Shown here one piece after another: positions 1 to 10,707 of a stretch of 64,000 nt of DNA; within the stretch, counting starts at the first letter, position 1, and every line of letters starts with the position of its first letter. This stretch comes from DATKYQ01 sp035528415 (GTDB lineage Bacteria > Myxococcota > B64-G9): contig DATKYQ010000040.1 of the NCBI GenBank assembly GCA_035528415.1, forward strand, positions 43,852-107,851, in the 5' to 3' direction. The notes beneath the pieces are model-generated. The model was not told the DNA's origin and did no database searches. It saw only the letters and a program-made list of their open reading frames with translations. Position numbers and translations under genes: made by a program.

Positions 1-1653
1 GGCGGCGTAACCCCTCTCAATCGTCGGAAAAGATACAGCGGACAAATCATCCTCAGTACCAGTCGAGACCGTTTGCCAATTTCCGCCGCCGTCTGAACTG
101 GCCAGCATGACACCCCGCCGGCCGACTATCCAGCCGTGCTGACCGTCGGCAAAATCGACCGCCAGCAGGTCTTCTTGAGTGCCGCTGTCCAAAAGCTGCC
201 AGCTGTTTCCCCCGTCGCTTGTCGAAATCAGGGCGCCCCCGTTGCCCACAGCCAGGCCCGTCTGCGCATCGATGAAGAAGACACCTCTCAGCCACTGGGA
301 GGTCGCCGATTGCTGAGCTGCCCAATGCAGCCCGCCATCGCTGGTGTGCCAGATTACTCCAGCATATCCAACCGCCCAACCGTTGCTCGCGTCGGGAAAG
401 TGGGCACCGTAGAAAGCCTGGGGCGACTCCATAACTTGCACCTGCCAGCTCGCGCCTCCGTCCGCGCTTGCCAGTATGCGCCCACCACCGAACTCCGAGG
501 CGCCCAGTGCCCAGACGTGCTGCCCGTCGACAGCCGCTAGTGCCGAAATGCTGCCCGTGGTCGGTGACTCAAGCCGGCTCCAGGTGTTGCCGCCATCGTT
601 CGTTGACCAGATGGCGCCCTGGTCTCCCGCCGCCCAGCCGTGCTGCGCGTCAACAAATGCTATCGCCCTGATCCAGGGCGCGGGGGGATCCGATAGCAAT
701 TCCCAGTTCGCTCCGCCATCGACGGTTTGCAGCACGACTCCGCCGGTGCCGCTTACCCAGCCGCGTTCGGCGTTTTCGAACCAGACGGCTTTCAGATTAA
801 CCGTGGTACCCGATTCGCGCTTCTCCCAGTTTTGGCCGCCGTCAGCGCTGGCGAGCAAAGTGCCCTGGTCACCCACGACAACCACGTGCGCGAGGTCGGG
901 TTGCGCCACCGCGGTCAGGTTGCGAATGGTCAACTTGGCCAGATCGTCGTTGCGCTGAAAGCTCTGGCCGTCTGTTGTCAGCGTTATCGTCCCGTTGTTG
1001 CCGACCGCGATGACGTGAAAGGCATCAGTGAGTGTCACGTCGTGCAGAGTGTAGTAGGTGTCGCCACTGTGCCGCGTCCAGTGCTGTCCGCCGTCCGCGG
1101 TCACCAGCACCGAGCCGCCCTCGCCCACCGCTGCTCCCTGCAGGCCGTCTATGAACTTTATCGCCCGCAGATCCTGGTAGGCTCCCGTTTGCTGGGCGAT
1201 CCAGGCCCGTCCGGCGTCGATCGTGTGCAGCACCGTTCCCGCGTCGCCAGCAGCCCAGCCCGCCCGCGGGTGCACGAACGAGATGCCGTAGAGATCAGTG
1301 TCGACTCCCGACCAGAAGGGATGCCAGTGCTTGCCGCCGTCGCTGGTACCCAAAACCAGGCCATCATTGCCAACCACCCAACCGGTCATGCCATCCAGCA
1401 TGGCCAGCGCCCGCAGGTCGGGCTGCCCCGAGACACTGCCCACCATCCAGCTTGCGCCCCCATCCAGCGTGTAGACTGATGCCCCGTCCAGGCCCACTGC
1501 CAGGCCCCTCTCGCCTGCCAGGTGTATAGCCAGCAGGTCGTGACCATGGGTTCGCGGCTGCTGCCACTCCCAACCCCCGGCTCGGATTTCGTTCGTCGAA
1601 AATAAGAAAGCCCAGCAGGAAAAAATGACGGCTGCTGTCCAACGTTGGGCCAT
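1..1653 (-). CDS. YCF48-like/BNR-type secreted beta-propeller protein (3' end outside window)
   Basis: The reading frame is open from an ATG at 1653 to the left edge (551 codons seen), so the C-terminus is missing. A signal peptide is visible at residues 1-25 (hydrophobic run, cleavage likely after IRA). The rest is at least twelve repeats of about 43 residues with the pattern GWxVGxxGxIxxTxDGGxxW, the signature of YCF48/Hcf136 and sialidase-like (BNR) propellers. Such proteins are usually secreted scaffolds; no catalytic residues can be assigned. It starts 5 bp after the PilZ gene stop, so the two are probably co-transcribed. Family call is firm, function unknown. Confidence 0.8.
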   Translation of the reverse strand, partial: MAQRWTAAVIFSCWAFLFSTNEIRAGGWEWQQPRTHGHDLLAIHLAGERGLAVGLDGASVYTLDGGASWMVGSVSGQPDLRALAMLDGMTGWVVGNDGLVLGTSDGGKHWHPFWSGVDTDLYGISFVHPRAGWAAGDAGTVLHTIDAGRAWIAQQTGAYQDLRAIKFIDGLQGAAVGEGGSVLVTADGGQHWTRHSGDTYYTLHDVTLTDAFHVIAVGNNGTITLTTDGQSFQRNDDLAKLTIRNLTAVAQPDLAHVVVVGDQGTLLASADGGQNWEKRESGTTVNLKAVWFENAERGWVSGTGGVVLQTVDGGANWELLSDPPAPWIRAIAFVDAQHGWAAGDQGAIWSTNDGGNTWSRLESPTTGSISALAAVDGQHVWALGASEFGGGRILASADGGASWQVQVMESPQAFYGAHFPDASNGWAVGYAGVIWHTSDGGLHWAAQQSATSQWLRGVFFIDAQTGLAVGNGGALISTSDGGNSWQLLDSGTQEDLLAVDFADGQHGWIVGRRGVMLASSDGGGNWQTVSTGTEDDLSAVSFPTIERGYAA

Positions 1654-1658
1654 GCCGA

Positions 1659-2009
1659 CTACTTTCCCTGCGGCTTGCCCAGGTAGCGCTCGACCACCCA
1701 GCGAATCAACTTCCGGGCGCCCTCGCTGATGTCTGTGAACCTGACGGCAAAGCCTGAGGGATCCTGGCGCTGGTGCCAGACGACTTCGCCGCGAGCCTTG
1801 ACCGGTGTGCTGACCAGGGGCAAGAACATCTCCATGTCTACCTGGGTCTCTTCGTCAAGCGGTTCTTCCGCCAGCAGGAAGGCCCCGCTGGCGCTGAGGT
1901 TGCGCGAATAGTAATGCCGCCCGCCGCTCTCGGTCTCGACGCGCACGATGATCCCGATCGGGGCGCGCGGAGCCCTTCTTTTCTCGCTGTAGTCGATACC
2001 ACCGGGCAT
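1659..2009 (-). CDS. PilZ domain protein, candidate c-di-GMP receptor
   Basis: A single-domain protein of 116 residues. The two halves of the PilZ c-di-GMP site are present: an RxxxR at residues 11-15 and NxSxxG at 37-42 (N37, S39, G42). Single-domain PilZ proteins bind c-di-GMP and act on motility, exopolysaccharide or secretion through partners. An AAGGA Shine-Dalgarno precedes the ATG. It is upstream of, and probably in an operon with, the secreted propeller gene. A diguanylate cyclase lies near the other end of the window, but no direct link is visible. Binding is inferred from the motif only. Confidence 0.85.
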   Translation of the reverse strand: MPGGIDYSEKRRAPRAPIGIIVRVETESGGRHYYSRNLSASGAFLLAEEPLDEETQVDMEMFLPLVSTPVKARGEVVWHQRQDPSGFAVRFTDISEGARKLIRWVVERYLGKPQGK

Positions 2010-2172
2010 AGATAATCCTTCAAGCCGGAACGCAAACCCGGCGACTTGAGTGGAGTTATCCTAGCTCCAAGGGATACAACTGTCAAACACGACTGGTTGT
2101 ACGCTGGTCTTTTAGATTGACCGTTGACCAGCCGGTCTGTCAAACTGGACACTAACCAGAAGGTGGTCTTGG

Positions 2173-2694
2173 ATGATCAGGTTTTCGCTCTTGCTGCTCG
2201 CGGTCTTCGTTATGGCCTTATTTTCCGCCTGCGGGCTTGATGTCGTCGAGTTCAGCGTCGTCGAGGAGGGTCTGGTCGGCATGGCCGGCGTCAATGTTCC
2301 CGGCCTGGGCAACTTCGGCTCCAGCCTGGACAACGCCCTCTCAGACCAGGGAGTCGACCCGGGCGACGTCGACTCGATGCGCGTACTCACAGGCTCGCTC
2401 GAGATGACCACCCAGGGCGGCTTGACGAAGGATCTGTCCTTCTTCGAGAAGCTGGAGTTCAACCTGGGTGCCGACGGCATGCAACCCACCCGCTTGGCCT
2501 TGGCTGCGCAGCCCATAGCCGCGGGGACAAAACACGTCGATCTGGACGTCGACTCCCGACTGGATCTGAAACCCTACCTGGATGCCGGCAACATGCTTGT
2601 AGACGTAGACGCCATGCTGAACCCACTACCGCCCGACGCCGTGGGCATCAAGCTGATCTTCAAAGTCAGAGTCGACGTGAACGTCATCAAGTAG
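2173..2694 (+). CDS. Hypothetical lipoprotein
   Basis: 173 residues with a lipoprotein signal peptide: hydrophobic residues 4-17 and a lipobox ending FSAC with Cys20 as the acylation site. The mature part is rich in Val, Leu and Asp with alternating beta-like patterns (for example HVDLDVDSRLDLKPYLD) and no Cys or catalytic motif. I do not recognise the family. It diverges from the PilZ gene across 163 bp and converges on the acyl-CoA dehydrogenase gene with only 21 bp between stops. Probably an outer-membrane or periplasmic lipoprotein of unknown role. Confidence 0.65.
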   Translation: MIRFSLLLLAVFVMALFSACGLDVVEFSVVEEGLVGMAGVNVPGLGNFGSSLDNALSDQGVDPGDVDSMRVLTGSLEMTTQGGLTKDLSFFEKLEFNLGADGMQPTRLALAAQPIAAGTKHVDLDVDSRLDLKPYLDAGNMLVDVDAMLNPLPPDAVGIKLIFKVRVDVNVIK

Positions 2695-2715
2695 TGCCCG
2701 TCTCAAGAGGCCGTC

Positions 2716-4563
<1,848 letters not shown>

Positions 4564-4593
4564 ATCATCCTCCTTTGTCGAATTGTCATATCA

Positions 4594-5577
4594 TCAGGCG
4601 CCGGTGCCGTAAGCGTCAAGGGCAATCCGCGCCTGTTTATTAAGTTTTGTCCTCAACTCCTCGGGCGCTTCTATTGTCGCCTGTCCCCCGAACGAGGCCA
4701 CGTAAGACAAGACGTACTCATCAGAGACGTCGTACAACTTGGCGATCACGCCGCCCTCCGGCGTCCGCTCGACATAGTCGTCGCCCCAGTGCTCGCGAAC
4801 CCAGCGTGCCACCGCGGGGGTGAAGGAGATAACCACCTCGCGTCCGCCGCGCTCGGGAACGGTCAGGTTCTGCTCGACGAAGGCGGCCACGTCGAAATCG
4901 GCGGGAAAGTCGAAGATGCGTTCCGTCATCCCGGCCTGCATGATCCGCGACAGCCGAAAAACGCGCTCGGCCTTGCGCGTGGTGCAATAGGCCGCCAGGT
5001 ACCACAACCCCAGGTGGTGATGCAGACCATACGGTCGTATGGTGCGATCCGTCGCCTCTCCCCTGCTGGCCGAGTAGTATTGCAGCTCCAGCTCCCGGCG
5101 CTCGTCTATCGCCCGCCTGAGCGTGCTCAGGAACTTGTTCTCAGTCTCGCCCAGCAACAACATGAAGCGTCCGGCTAACTCGTCGAACAGCCTGCGGGCA
5201 TCCTGGGGCAAAGAGGCGGCAATCTTCTCCACTGCTATCCCGACCGCCACGGCCGCCTCGCCCATCAGCTTTTGATCGGTGAACATACGCGCCGCCGTAG
5301 CCAGTGCCAGTGCCTCGAACACCGTCAGACCCGGCGGTTTTTCAAGCGACTGGTGCAGATCGACGAAAACACGGCCGCCTTCCTGGTAGATGTCTATCAT
5401 GTCGTTCGGCAGAAAGGGCGGCCTGCCAACCATCAGCAGGAAATCGATTTCCTTCATCAGTTCTTGTTCGGAGATTCCCAGGCGCCGGGTCAGATCTTCG
5501 ACGGTCACGCCCCGGTGCCTGACCACGTAAGGCACTAAAAAAAGAAGTGTGCGCAGCCTCTCGTGGAGATCGGACAT
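4594..5577 (-). CDS. WYL-domain transcriptional regulator, PafC type
   Basis: 327 residues. The N-terminus has a winged-helix-like region (residues 5-55), the middle is helical, and the WYL domain carries the literal motif GLWYLAAYC (W192-L194). WYL regulators bind nucleic acid or nucleotide ligands through that domain. The mycobacterial PafB-PafC pair works as a heterodimer in the DNA-damage response. The ATG overlaps the stop of the partner gene by one base (TGATG), so the two are translationally coupled. The target here is unknown; the downstream acyl-CoA dehydrogenase is a candidate simply by position. Confidence 0.82.
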   Translation of the reverse strand: MSDLHERLRTLLFLVPYVVRHRGVTVEDLTRRLGISEQELMKEIDFLLMVGRPPFLPNDMIDIYQEGGRVFVDLHQSLEKPPGLTVFEALALATAARMFTDQKLMGEAAVAVGIAVEKIAASLPQDARRLFDELAGRFMLLLGETENKFLSTLRRAIDERRELELQYYSASRGEATDRTIRPYGLHHHLGLWYLAAYCTTRKAERVFRLSRIMQAGMTERIFDFPADFDVAAFVEQNLTVPERGGREVVISFTPAVARWVREHWGDDYVERTPEGGVIAKLYDVSDEYVLSYVASFGGQATIEAPEELRTKLNKQARIALDAYGTGA

Positions 5578-6608
5578 CAGCCAGCACCGCCTGCGGCACT
5601 GCTCGCCGCGACATTCAAAAGGGCCGCCTTGACTTTATCCACGATTTCGGGCGGCGAAATCACCCTGGCCCGGTGCCGGTGCCAGAGTATCGTCGGCAAC
5701 AGACCGTCTGAGAAGGTCACAGACAGGCGCACTATCAGGGCCTCGCCGTCCTCCTCGACGTATTCTACCGACTTGCCCAATTCGGCCACCGCTGCCTGGG
5801 CACCGGGCGGTTCAAAGCGCAGTTTGACCTCCAGCGGATCATGCGCCTTGATCTCCCACGGATGCCGGGCGACATGATCCGCGAGGCTGAAGTCTTTCGG
5901 AAACTCGAAGTCGGGAGACTTGGGTTTGAAACGGTTGACATCGAGGCCCGTGATGCGATCGACGTGAAACACCCGCATGGCCTCGCGCAAGTGGCAATAC
6001 CCGACCAGGAACCATTTACCCTGAACGTAGATCAATCCATAGGGGTCGACGTCGCGTTTGGTTTTTTCGTCTTTCCACAGCGAATGGTAAAAGATGATTG
6101 TTCTTTTCCTTTCGCTGATCGCCCTGTGCAATGAAGCCAGGTACTCCTTGCGTCTCAGGGCACTGGCATCTCCTAAGTTGTTTGCGGGCATGGTGCGCAG
6201 CACGGGCTGCCTGACGAACTCTCCCTCGCCGGTCGCGAAACCTATTTTGTTCAAGGCCATGACCAGGTCCCGCGAGAACGGTGAGCCGTCCATCTGCAAC
6301 ACCGCGCTGCCGGCCAAGTATAGCATGGCCATCTCCTCGGGTGCCAAATCGATGGGCGGCAGCGAGTAGCCTTCCCTGTCGATCATGTAGCCCCCACATT
6401 CGACTTCATCTTCCTGCATGTAACGCAGCGGCACTCCCAGTTCGATGATATCCGCCTTGTCCCGCTCGAATTTGCGGGCGATCGACTCATCCTGCCCGTC
6501 TCGGTAGTCTTCCGGAAAGGCATTCTGTATCTCGGCAAAAGTCACCGGCCGGCGGGCGTTCAGCAAGAAGGCGATCTGGTCGAGGAGTCGCTCAGCCTTC
6601 TTCATCAT
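5577..6608 (-). CDS. WYL-domain transcriptional regulator, PafB type
   Basis: 343 residues from the ATG at 6608 (a second in-frame ATG follows at 6605). The frame stays open further upstream, but that part lies inside the HEAT-repeat gene and is out of keeping with the family. The N-terminal helix-turn-helix begins MMKKAERLLDQIAFLLNARR. The WYL-equivalent motif is GKWFLVGYC (residues 197-205), with WFL replacing WYL. It forms a pair with the next gene, as PafB/PafC do elsewhere. It overlaps the preceding gene by 17 bp and the following one by 1 bp. Confidence 0.8.
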   Translation of the reverse strand: MMKKAERLLDQIAFLLNARRPVTFAEIQNAFPEDYRDGQDESIARKFERDKADIIELGVPLRYMQEDEVECGGYMIDREGYSLPPIDLAPEEMAMLYLAGSAVLQMDGSPFSRDLVMALNKIGFATGEGEFVRQPVLRTMPANNLGDASALRRKEYLASLHRAISERKRTIIFYHSLWKDEKTKRDVDPYGLIYVQGKWFLVGYCHLREAMRVFHVDRITGLDVNRFKPKSPDFEFPKDFSLADHVARHPWEIKAHDPLEVKLRFEPPGAQAAVAELGKSVEYVEEDGEALIVRLSVTFSDGLLPTILWHRHRARVISPPEIVDKVKAALLNVAASSAAGGAG

Positions 6609-7374
6609 AAGACCCCGCCGTCGTGTGTTTCCAGCGGCCTTTGATCCTGCCGGAACGATCAACGTGCAGCCCTTCCGGAAGAACAGCGTCCACTTTCTTC
6701 CTGTAGCCCTTGACCGTCCAACCGAGCCCGGACAAGGCCTCGGCAATAGCCGCCCGCAGCCTGGCCGGCGTCTCCTCGTCGACCAGAAGCTGCAGCACGG
6801 CCTCGCGAGCCGCCTCATCCTGCCTGCAGGTTAAAGCCGAGAGGGCCTCCAACTGCACCTCGTCACGGTGATCGCGCAGGAAGGGAATCAAGGCCGGAAC
6901 CACGTCGGGGTGGTCGTACTCGGCCAGTTGCGAAACCAGCAACACCTTGCGCTCGGGCTCGCGGGTGTAACTGGTGCCCAGGTTATTGAGCGCCCGTTCG
7001 ATAACCTCGACCGCTTCCTGCGGTTCGGCGACGGTGCTAAGCAGCTTCAGAGGCCAGGTTATCGGCACGTTGGCCGAGTCCTTGCGGTTCAGGTAAGCCT
7101 CCACGGCAGGTATCACTTCACTTCCGAAACCTACCAGGATGTCGAAGACGTTCTGCTTCTCATCCTCGTCCTTGATGCTGGGATCGACATTTACCATGAA
7201 GCGCTCCAGCAGCCCCTGACAACCCTCCCGACCGCCCAACTCCTTGAAGTACTGCACCGCCCGGAAACGGTCTTCACCCTGCCCGAACCTGTTCTTGATG
7301 TGTTTCCGATGGCGCTGGTAATCCCGGCGGTGTTTCTTGCGGCGTAGCTTCTCCATCCACCCGGAGAAGCTCAT
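6592..7374 (-). CDS. HEAT-repeat-like protein with basic N-terminus
   Basis: 260 residues from the ATG at 7374, which overlaps the upstream stop as ATGA and gives a start just before a very basic N-terminal stretch (residues 8-27, rich in Lys, Arg and His). The remainder is helical with HEAT-type repeats, for example DHPDVVPALIPFLRDH and DEVQLEALSALTCR, which usually serve as protein-binding scaffolds. No signal peptide is seen, so it is probably cytoplasmic. The position between a lipoprotein gene and the WYL regulator pair is suggestive but gives no function. Confidence 0.72.
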   Translation of the reverse strand: MSFSGWMEKLRRKKHRRDYQRHRKHIKNRFGQGEDRFRAVQYFKELGGREGCQGLLERFMVNVDPSIKDEDEKQNVFDILVGFGSEVIPAVEAYLNRKDSANVPITWPLKLLSTVAEPQEAVEVIERALNNLGTSYTREPERKVLLVSQLAEYDHPDVVPALIPFLRDHRDEVQLEALSALTCRQDEAAREAVLQLLVDEETPARLRAAIAEALSGLGWTVKGYRKKVDAVLPEGLHVDRSGRIKGRWKHTTAGSYDEEG

Positions 7375-8009
7375 TGGTTTACCTTCCACGCCAATGACAC
7401 GCTCCCGAAGGCGCTGGCCATCTTGATCGTCAGGCTGCCGACGTCCGGATCGATCACGGGCTTCCCGTTTGTTTGATCCAGCGGGAAGATGACCAGGTAC
7501 GATTTTCCGAAAGTGCTGGAGAACGGGAAAAAGGCCATCAGGTTCGGCCCGCGCCCGCGGAACTTGTGGATGCTCAGCGGCAGGACACCCAATTGGTTCG
7601 TTCCGCCCCAGAGCGTCATTCTCCAGACGGCGTCCTTTTCGTCCAGGTTGTTCCACTCCTCGCGCGGGATGTCGGCGAAGACGAAAAACTCGTGGCCGCG
7701 GCCTACCGAGGTGGCAATCATTTCCAGGTCGCTGTCGACCTGCCCGGGATCGGCGCCGAATATCTTCAGGTACTGCGCTCCGAAGGCCTCGCGAAGCTTG
7801 GGGGCCAGGTAGGTCGCGTGAACCAGCAGCATGTTATCCAGGCTGTAATTCACCCGGCCGGATATCGTCCACCTGCGCAACTGCTTATCGTATTCTGTGT
7901 CGAGCTTTTGCGGCCCACGCATGTTGGGCTGGGGCGCACAGGAGCACAAGGCCACAGCAAATACAAAGCAGGCCTTCGGGATCTTCGATAGTTTTATACG
8001 CTGCGTCAT
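7371..8009 (-). CDS. Hypothetical lipoprotein
   Basis: 212 residues. The N-terminus is positively charged and then hydrophobic (13-22) and ends in LCSC, giving Cys24 as a plausible acylation site, followed by Ala-Pro. The mature domain has beta-rich segments (HEFFVFADIPREEW, KSYLVIFPLDQTNGKP) that recall small beta-sandwich proteins; I do not recognise a family. It is the first gene of a likely operon continuing through the HEAT-repeat protein and the WYL pair. The lipobox has Cys at the -2 position, which is unusual but tolerated. Confidence 0.62.
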   Translation of the reverse strand: MTQRIKLSKIPKACFVFAVALCSCAPQPNMRGPQKLDTEYDKQLRRWTISGRVNYSLDNMLLVHATYLAPKLREAFGAQYLKIFGADPGQVDSDLEMIATSVGRGHEFFVFADIPREEWNNLDEKDAVWRMTLWGGTNQLGVLPLSIHKFRGRGPNLMAFFPFSSTFGKSYLVIFPLDQTNGKPVIDPDVGSLTIKMASAFGSVSLAWKVNQ

Positions 8010-8061
8010 CGTGCGACAAGTATAGTCCCTGGCGAGCCAGGGTCAAGAGCGGATACGTTGA

Positions 8062-8628
8062 CTAGCGTATGAAATCCTGCCGAGTGAAGAGCGAGTGGAA
8101 TTCATGTCCCGCCTGCTCTATTGTCTGGCGCCCCCCCTCCAGGCGGTCTACCAGAACAACCACCCCGCGCACATCGAGCCCGGCCTGCTCAACCCGGTCG
8201 AGCGCCTGCAAAGCCGATCCTCCCGAGGTTACCACGTCCTCCAGCACAACCACCTGGTCTCCCCGGGCCAGATTGGCCATGCCTTCTATCCAGGCCCCCG
8301 TCCCGTGACCCTTGGCCGCCTTACGCACTAAAAAGCCCTGCAGCGGATGCCCCTCGATCTGGCTGATCAAGCTGACCGCCGAGACGAGCGGATCGGCACC
8401 CAGCGTGGGACCGCCGACCGCCACCGCCTTGGGGAAGGACTCGCGCACCAGGTTGTATACCAGGCGTCCGATCAGCAGGTGCCCCTCGGCGCTAAGAGAC
8501 GTCTGGCGGCAGTCGATGTAGAAATCGCTCACCTTGCCGGAGGCCAGGACGACCCTGCCTGAGCGAAAAGACTTTTCATGCAAAAGTTGCAGCAGACGCA
8601 AGCGATCGGGACTGGTGTCACTCACCAC
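8062..8628 (-). CDS. pyrE: Orotate phosphoribosyltransferase
   Basis: 188 residues, close to the short bacterial form. The PRPP-binding loop VVVLEDVVTSGGSAL lies at about 126-140, with the acidic pair E130-D131 followed by VVTSGG. FYIDCRQTSL (36-45) and the flexible-loop segment with RKAAKGHGTG (102-111) also match the family. It catalyses orotate plus PRPP to OMP in pyrimidine synthesis, in the cytoplasm. It lies 26 bp downstream of three bactofilin genes and is probably co-transcribed with them. Confidence 0.95.
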   Translation of the reverse strand: MVSDTSPDRLRLLQLLHEKSFRSGRVVLASGKVSDFYIDCRQTSLSAEGHLLIGRLVYNLVRESFPKAVAVGGPTLGADPLVSAVSLISQIEGHPLQGFLVRKAAKGHGTGAWIEGMANLARGDQVVVLEDVVTSGGSALQALDRVEQAGLDVRGVVVLVDRLEGGRQTIEQAGHEFHSLFTRQDFIR

Positions 8629-8654
8629 TGCACCTGAGGCCTTTGAGACGGACG

Positions 8655-9194
8655 CTAGCGCCGTTTTCTTTTGACCACAACTTTTTTCTTTGAGCGCGAG
8701 TCTGCCTTCTTGATGACGCTAATCGTTTTCTTCACCGGTACAGGCGCCTTCTTTACTTGTAGGTGAGGCGCAGCCGGCGTCTTGCGGACGGGTTCGGGCC
8801 TGACCGCTGGTCGTGGTGTAAAAGACGGTGTCTTGTGATCTGCGGCCGGAGAGGAAGTCTGGCGCGGCATCTCCAGGTTGCCCATATCGACCTTGCCCTT
8901 GAACAAAGCTCCCTCGACGACAATCACCCGGGGCGCGTGGATATCACCTACCATGCGCCCGGTTTCCGACAACTCGACAGAATCGGTCGCCGTCAAGTTA
9001 CCGACCATCACACCGCTGACCACGGCGTTGTTGACCGAGACGTCCGCCTTGACTACCCCGCTCTGCTCGATGATCAGCGTGCGCGACAGGCTCAGCGAGC
9101 CCTCAATTCTTCCCTGAACCGTCAGGTCTTCGTCACCCTGCAAGTTGCCCCTGACCAGAATGGTTTCACCGACAATTGTGTTGGTATCCGCCAT
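8655..9194 (-). CDS. Bactofilin with long basic C-terminal tail
   Basis: 179 residues. Residues 1-110 are a bactofilin (DUF583) right-handed beta-helix: repeated short strands such as EGSLSLSRTLIIEQSGVVKA and GRMVGDIHAPRVIVVEGALF. The tail (about 120-179) is rich in Pro, then in Lys/Arg, ending KKKVVVKRKRR. Bactofilins form nucleotide-free filaments that position cell-wall or chromosome-segregation proteins; unstructured tails are the usual partner-binding parts. It is the last of three tandem copies, and the only one with a tail. Confidence 0.9.
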   Translation of the reverse strand: MADTNTIVGETILVRGNLQGDEDLTVQGRIEGSLSLSRTLIIEQSGVVKADVSVNNAVVSGVMVGNLTATDSVELSETGRMVGDIHAPRVIVVEGALFKGKVDMGNLEMPRQTSSPAADHKTPSFTPRPAVRPEPVRKTPAAPHLQVKKAPVPVKKTISVIKKADSRSKKKVVVKRKRR

Positions 9195-9210
9195 GAACGG
9201 CTCCTTTTAA

Positions 9211-9522
9211 CTAGCGATCCATGTCCACGTTGCCCTTGAACGTGGCTCCGTCGGCGATTAAAATTCTCGGCGCCTTGATGTCGCCGACCATCCGGCCGTC
9301 GCTTTTCAGCTCTACCTTGTCCGAAGCGTTGATGTTTCCGGTGACAGAACCCGACACCTCGACGTTGCGAGTCACTATGTCGGCCTCTACAACGCCGGAA
9401 CCTTCGACGAAAAGACTCTCCTTGAGCGTGATCTTACCCTTGACCGTGCCCTGGATCACCAGGTCTTCGTCGCCGCTTATTTCACCGTCGATTACAATTG
9501 AGCTTCCGATGACATTGGCCAT
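9211..9522 (-). CDS. Bactofilin, core-only
   Basis: 103 residues, essentially only the bactofilin beta-helix: GSSIVIDGEISGDEDLVIQG at the start, VEADIVTRNVEVSGSVTGNI in the middle and GRMVGDIKAPRILIADGATF near the end. There is no signal peptide or tail. The conserved order and spacing of strands match its two neighbours, so the three are paralogues that arose by tandem duplication. Probably co-assembles with them. An AAGGAGAAT Shine-Dalgarno precedes the ATG. Confidence 0.9.
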   Translation of the reverse strand: MANVIGSSIVIDGEISGDEDLVIQGTVKGKITLKESLFVEGSGVVEADIVTRNVEVSGSVTGNINASDKVELKSDGRMVGDIKAPRILIADGATFKGNVDMDR

Positions 9523-9541
9523 GATATTCTCCTTGGCTCTT

Positions 9542-9886
9542 TTAGATCAATCCATCGGGAAGGGGCACATCCATCTCGATGCCGCCCTTGAAACCCGCAC
9601 CATCCTCGATGATCACGACCGGCGCCCTGATATCGCCGACCACCTTGGCGTTGGCCAGCACCGCCACACGTTCCGTAGCAGTGATGTTGCCGCTCATCTC
9701 GCCTCTGATCGTCAGACGCTCGGCCTCAATGTCGGCCCTGACGACGCCGGTTTCCTCGATGGTCAAGTGATTCTTCAAAGAAATCTGCCCCTCTACCGTT
9801 CCTTCGATAATCAGATCCCCTCCACCGCTCAGGTTGCCCCTGATAGCAATCCCCTTGCCGATAACGCCCGGTGGTTCCGCGGCCAT
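9542..9886 (-). CDS. Bactofilin
   Basis: 114 residues; first gene of the bactofilin cluster. The beta-helix is clear (GIAIRGNLSGGGDLIIEGTV, VRADIEAERLTIRGEMSGNI, DIRAPVVIIEDGAGFKGGIE). There is a short N-terminal stretch ending PPGV and a short C-terminal end with LPDG, with no basic tail. It has a good Shine-Dalgarno (AAAGGAGG). The 77 bp before it, up to the pssA stop, carry the likely readthrough or promoter for the bactofilin-pyrE group. Confidence 0.9.
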   Translation of the reverse strand: MAAEPPGVIGKGIAIRGNLSGGGDLIIEGTVEGQISLKNHLTIEETGVVRADIEAERLTIRGEMSGNITATERVAVLANAKVVGDIRAPVVIIEDGAGFKGGIEMDVPLPDGLI

Positions 9887-9963
9887 GTTTGCCTCCTTTG
9901 CCAGATACAGACGCTAGACTCTATGACATGCGCGGGCAACATAGCAAGAGAATCCCGAGCTTG

Positions 9964-10707
9964 TCAACCCCGCCCCAGGCGTCCCGTCAGACCCCTTGAT
10001 AACAGGCCCTGCGGGATGCCCACCACCAGAAACAGCATGGCTATCACCAGCGGGTATTCCGGGTACACCATGCAGATGCCGGTCACGTAGAGCGTTAAAA
10101 TGTTCGCCAACTGGAACAGGTTGAAGACCTTGTTTTTTCTCGGCACCACTTTAGGGGTCGGCAAGGATGATATCATTCCCAGTCCCAGCCCTACCAGGAC
10201 CAATGGATAGTAGCTCATCACGGCCGTGTCGAGACCATACTTGAAGGCCACCAGCAGTCCCGCGGCGACTATAGCCCCGGAGATGGTCGTTGGTACGCCC
10301 TTGAAGTGCCTGGCGTTCGGGGCATGCCCGACGACGTTATAACGGGCCAGGCGCAGCGCAGTGCAGACGACGTATAGGGTTGATGCGATCGCCAGCAGAA
10401 ACCAGAGCCCCGTTCCGGGAAGCAGCTCCCATGCCGTCCTGCCTGTCGAATAACACAGCATCGCCGGGGCCAGGCCGAAGGCAACCAGATCGGCCATCGA
10501 ATCCAGCTCTGAGCCGAACTTGCTGGTCGCGTCCAGCAGCCTGGCGGCCGTGCCGTCCGCCTTGTCAAGCAAGACGCTCCAGAGCACCAGCCAGGCGGCC
10601 CACTCCAACTCACCCTCCAAAGAAAGCAATACCGAGGCCGTGCCCAGCATCAGGCTCGTTGAGGTAAAGAAGTTGGGGACGATGTATCGCCAGGCCCTAT
10701 TTCCCAT
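9964..10707 (-). CDS. pssA: CDP-diacylglycerol-serine O-phosphatidyltransferase
   Basis: 247 residues with several membrane spans. The CDP-alcohol phosphatidyltransferase motif DGxxARx8Gx3Dx3D is complete: D51, G52, A55, R56, G65, D69, D73. The start PNFFTSTSLMLG is typical of the membrane-type PssA rather than PgsA. It makes phosphatidylserine from CDP-DAG and serine, the precursor of phosphatidylethanolamine, at the inner membrane. Its start overlaps the preceding hydrolase gene by 11 bp, making it the last gene of the long overlapping run. Confidence 0.92.
   Translation of the reverse strand: MGNRAWRYIVPNFFTSTSLMLGTASVLLSLEGELEWAAWLVLWSVLLDKADGTAARLLDATSKFGSELDSMADLVAFGLAPAMLCYSTGRTAWELLPGTGLWFLLAIASTLYVVCTALRLARYNVVGHAPNARHFKGVPTTISGAIVAAGLLVAFKYGLDTAVMSYYPLVLVGLGLGMISSLPTPKVVPRKNKVFNLFQLANILTLYVTGICMVYPEYPLVIAMLFLVVGIPQGLLSRGLTGRLGRG

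Noticed and set aside
2117..2129. Direct repeat TTGACC-TTGACC upstream of the 2173 lipoprotein as a -35 or operator
   Set aside because: No convincing -10 follows at 16-18 bp and the repeat is short.
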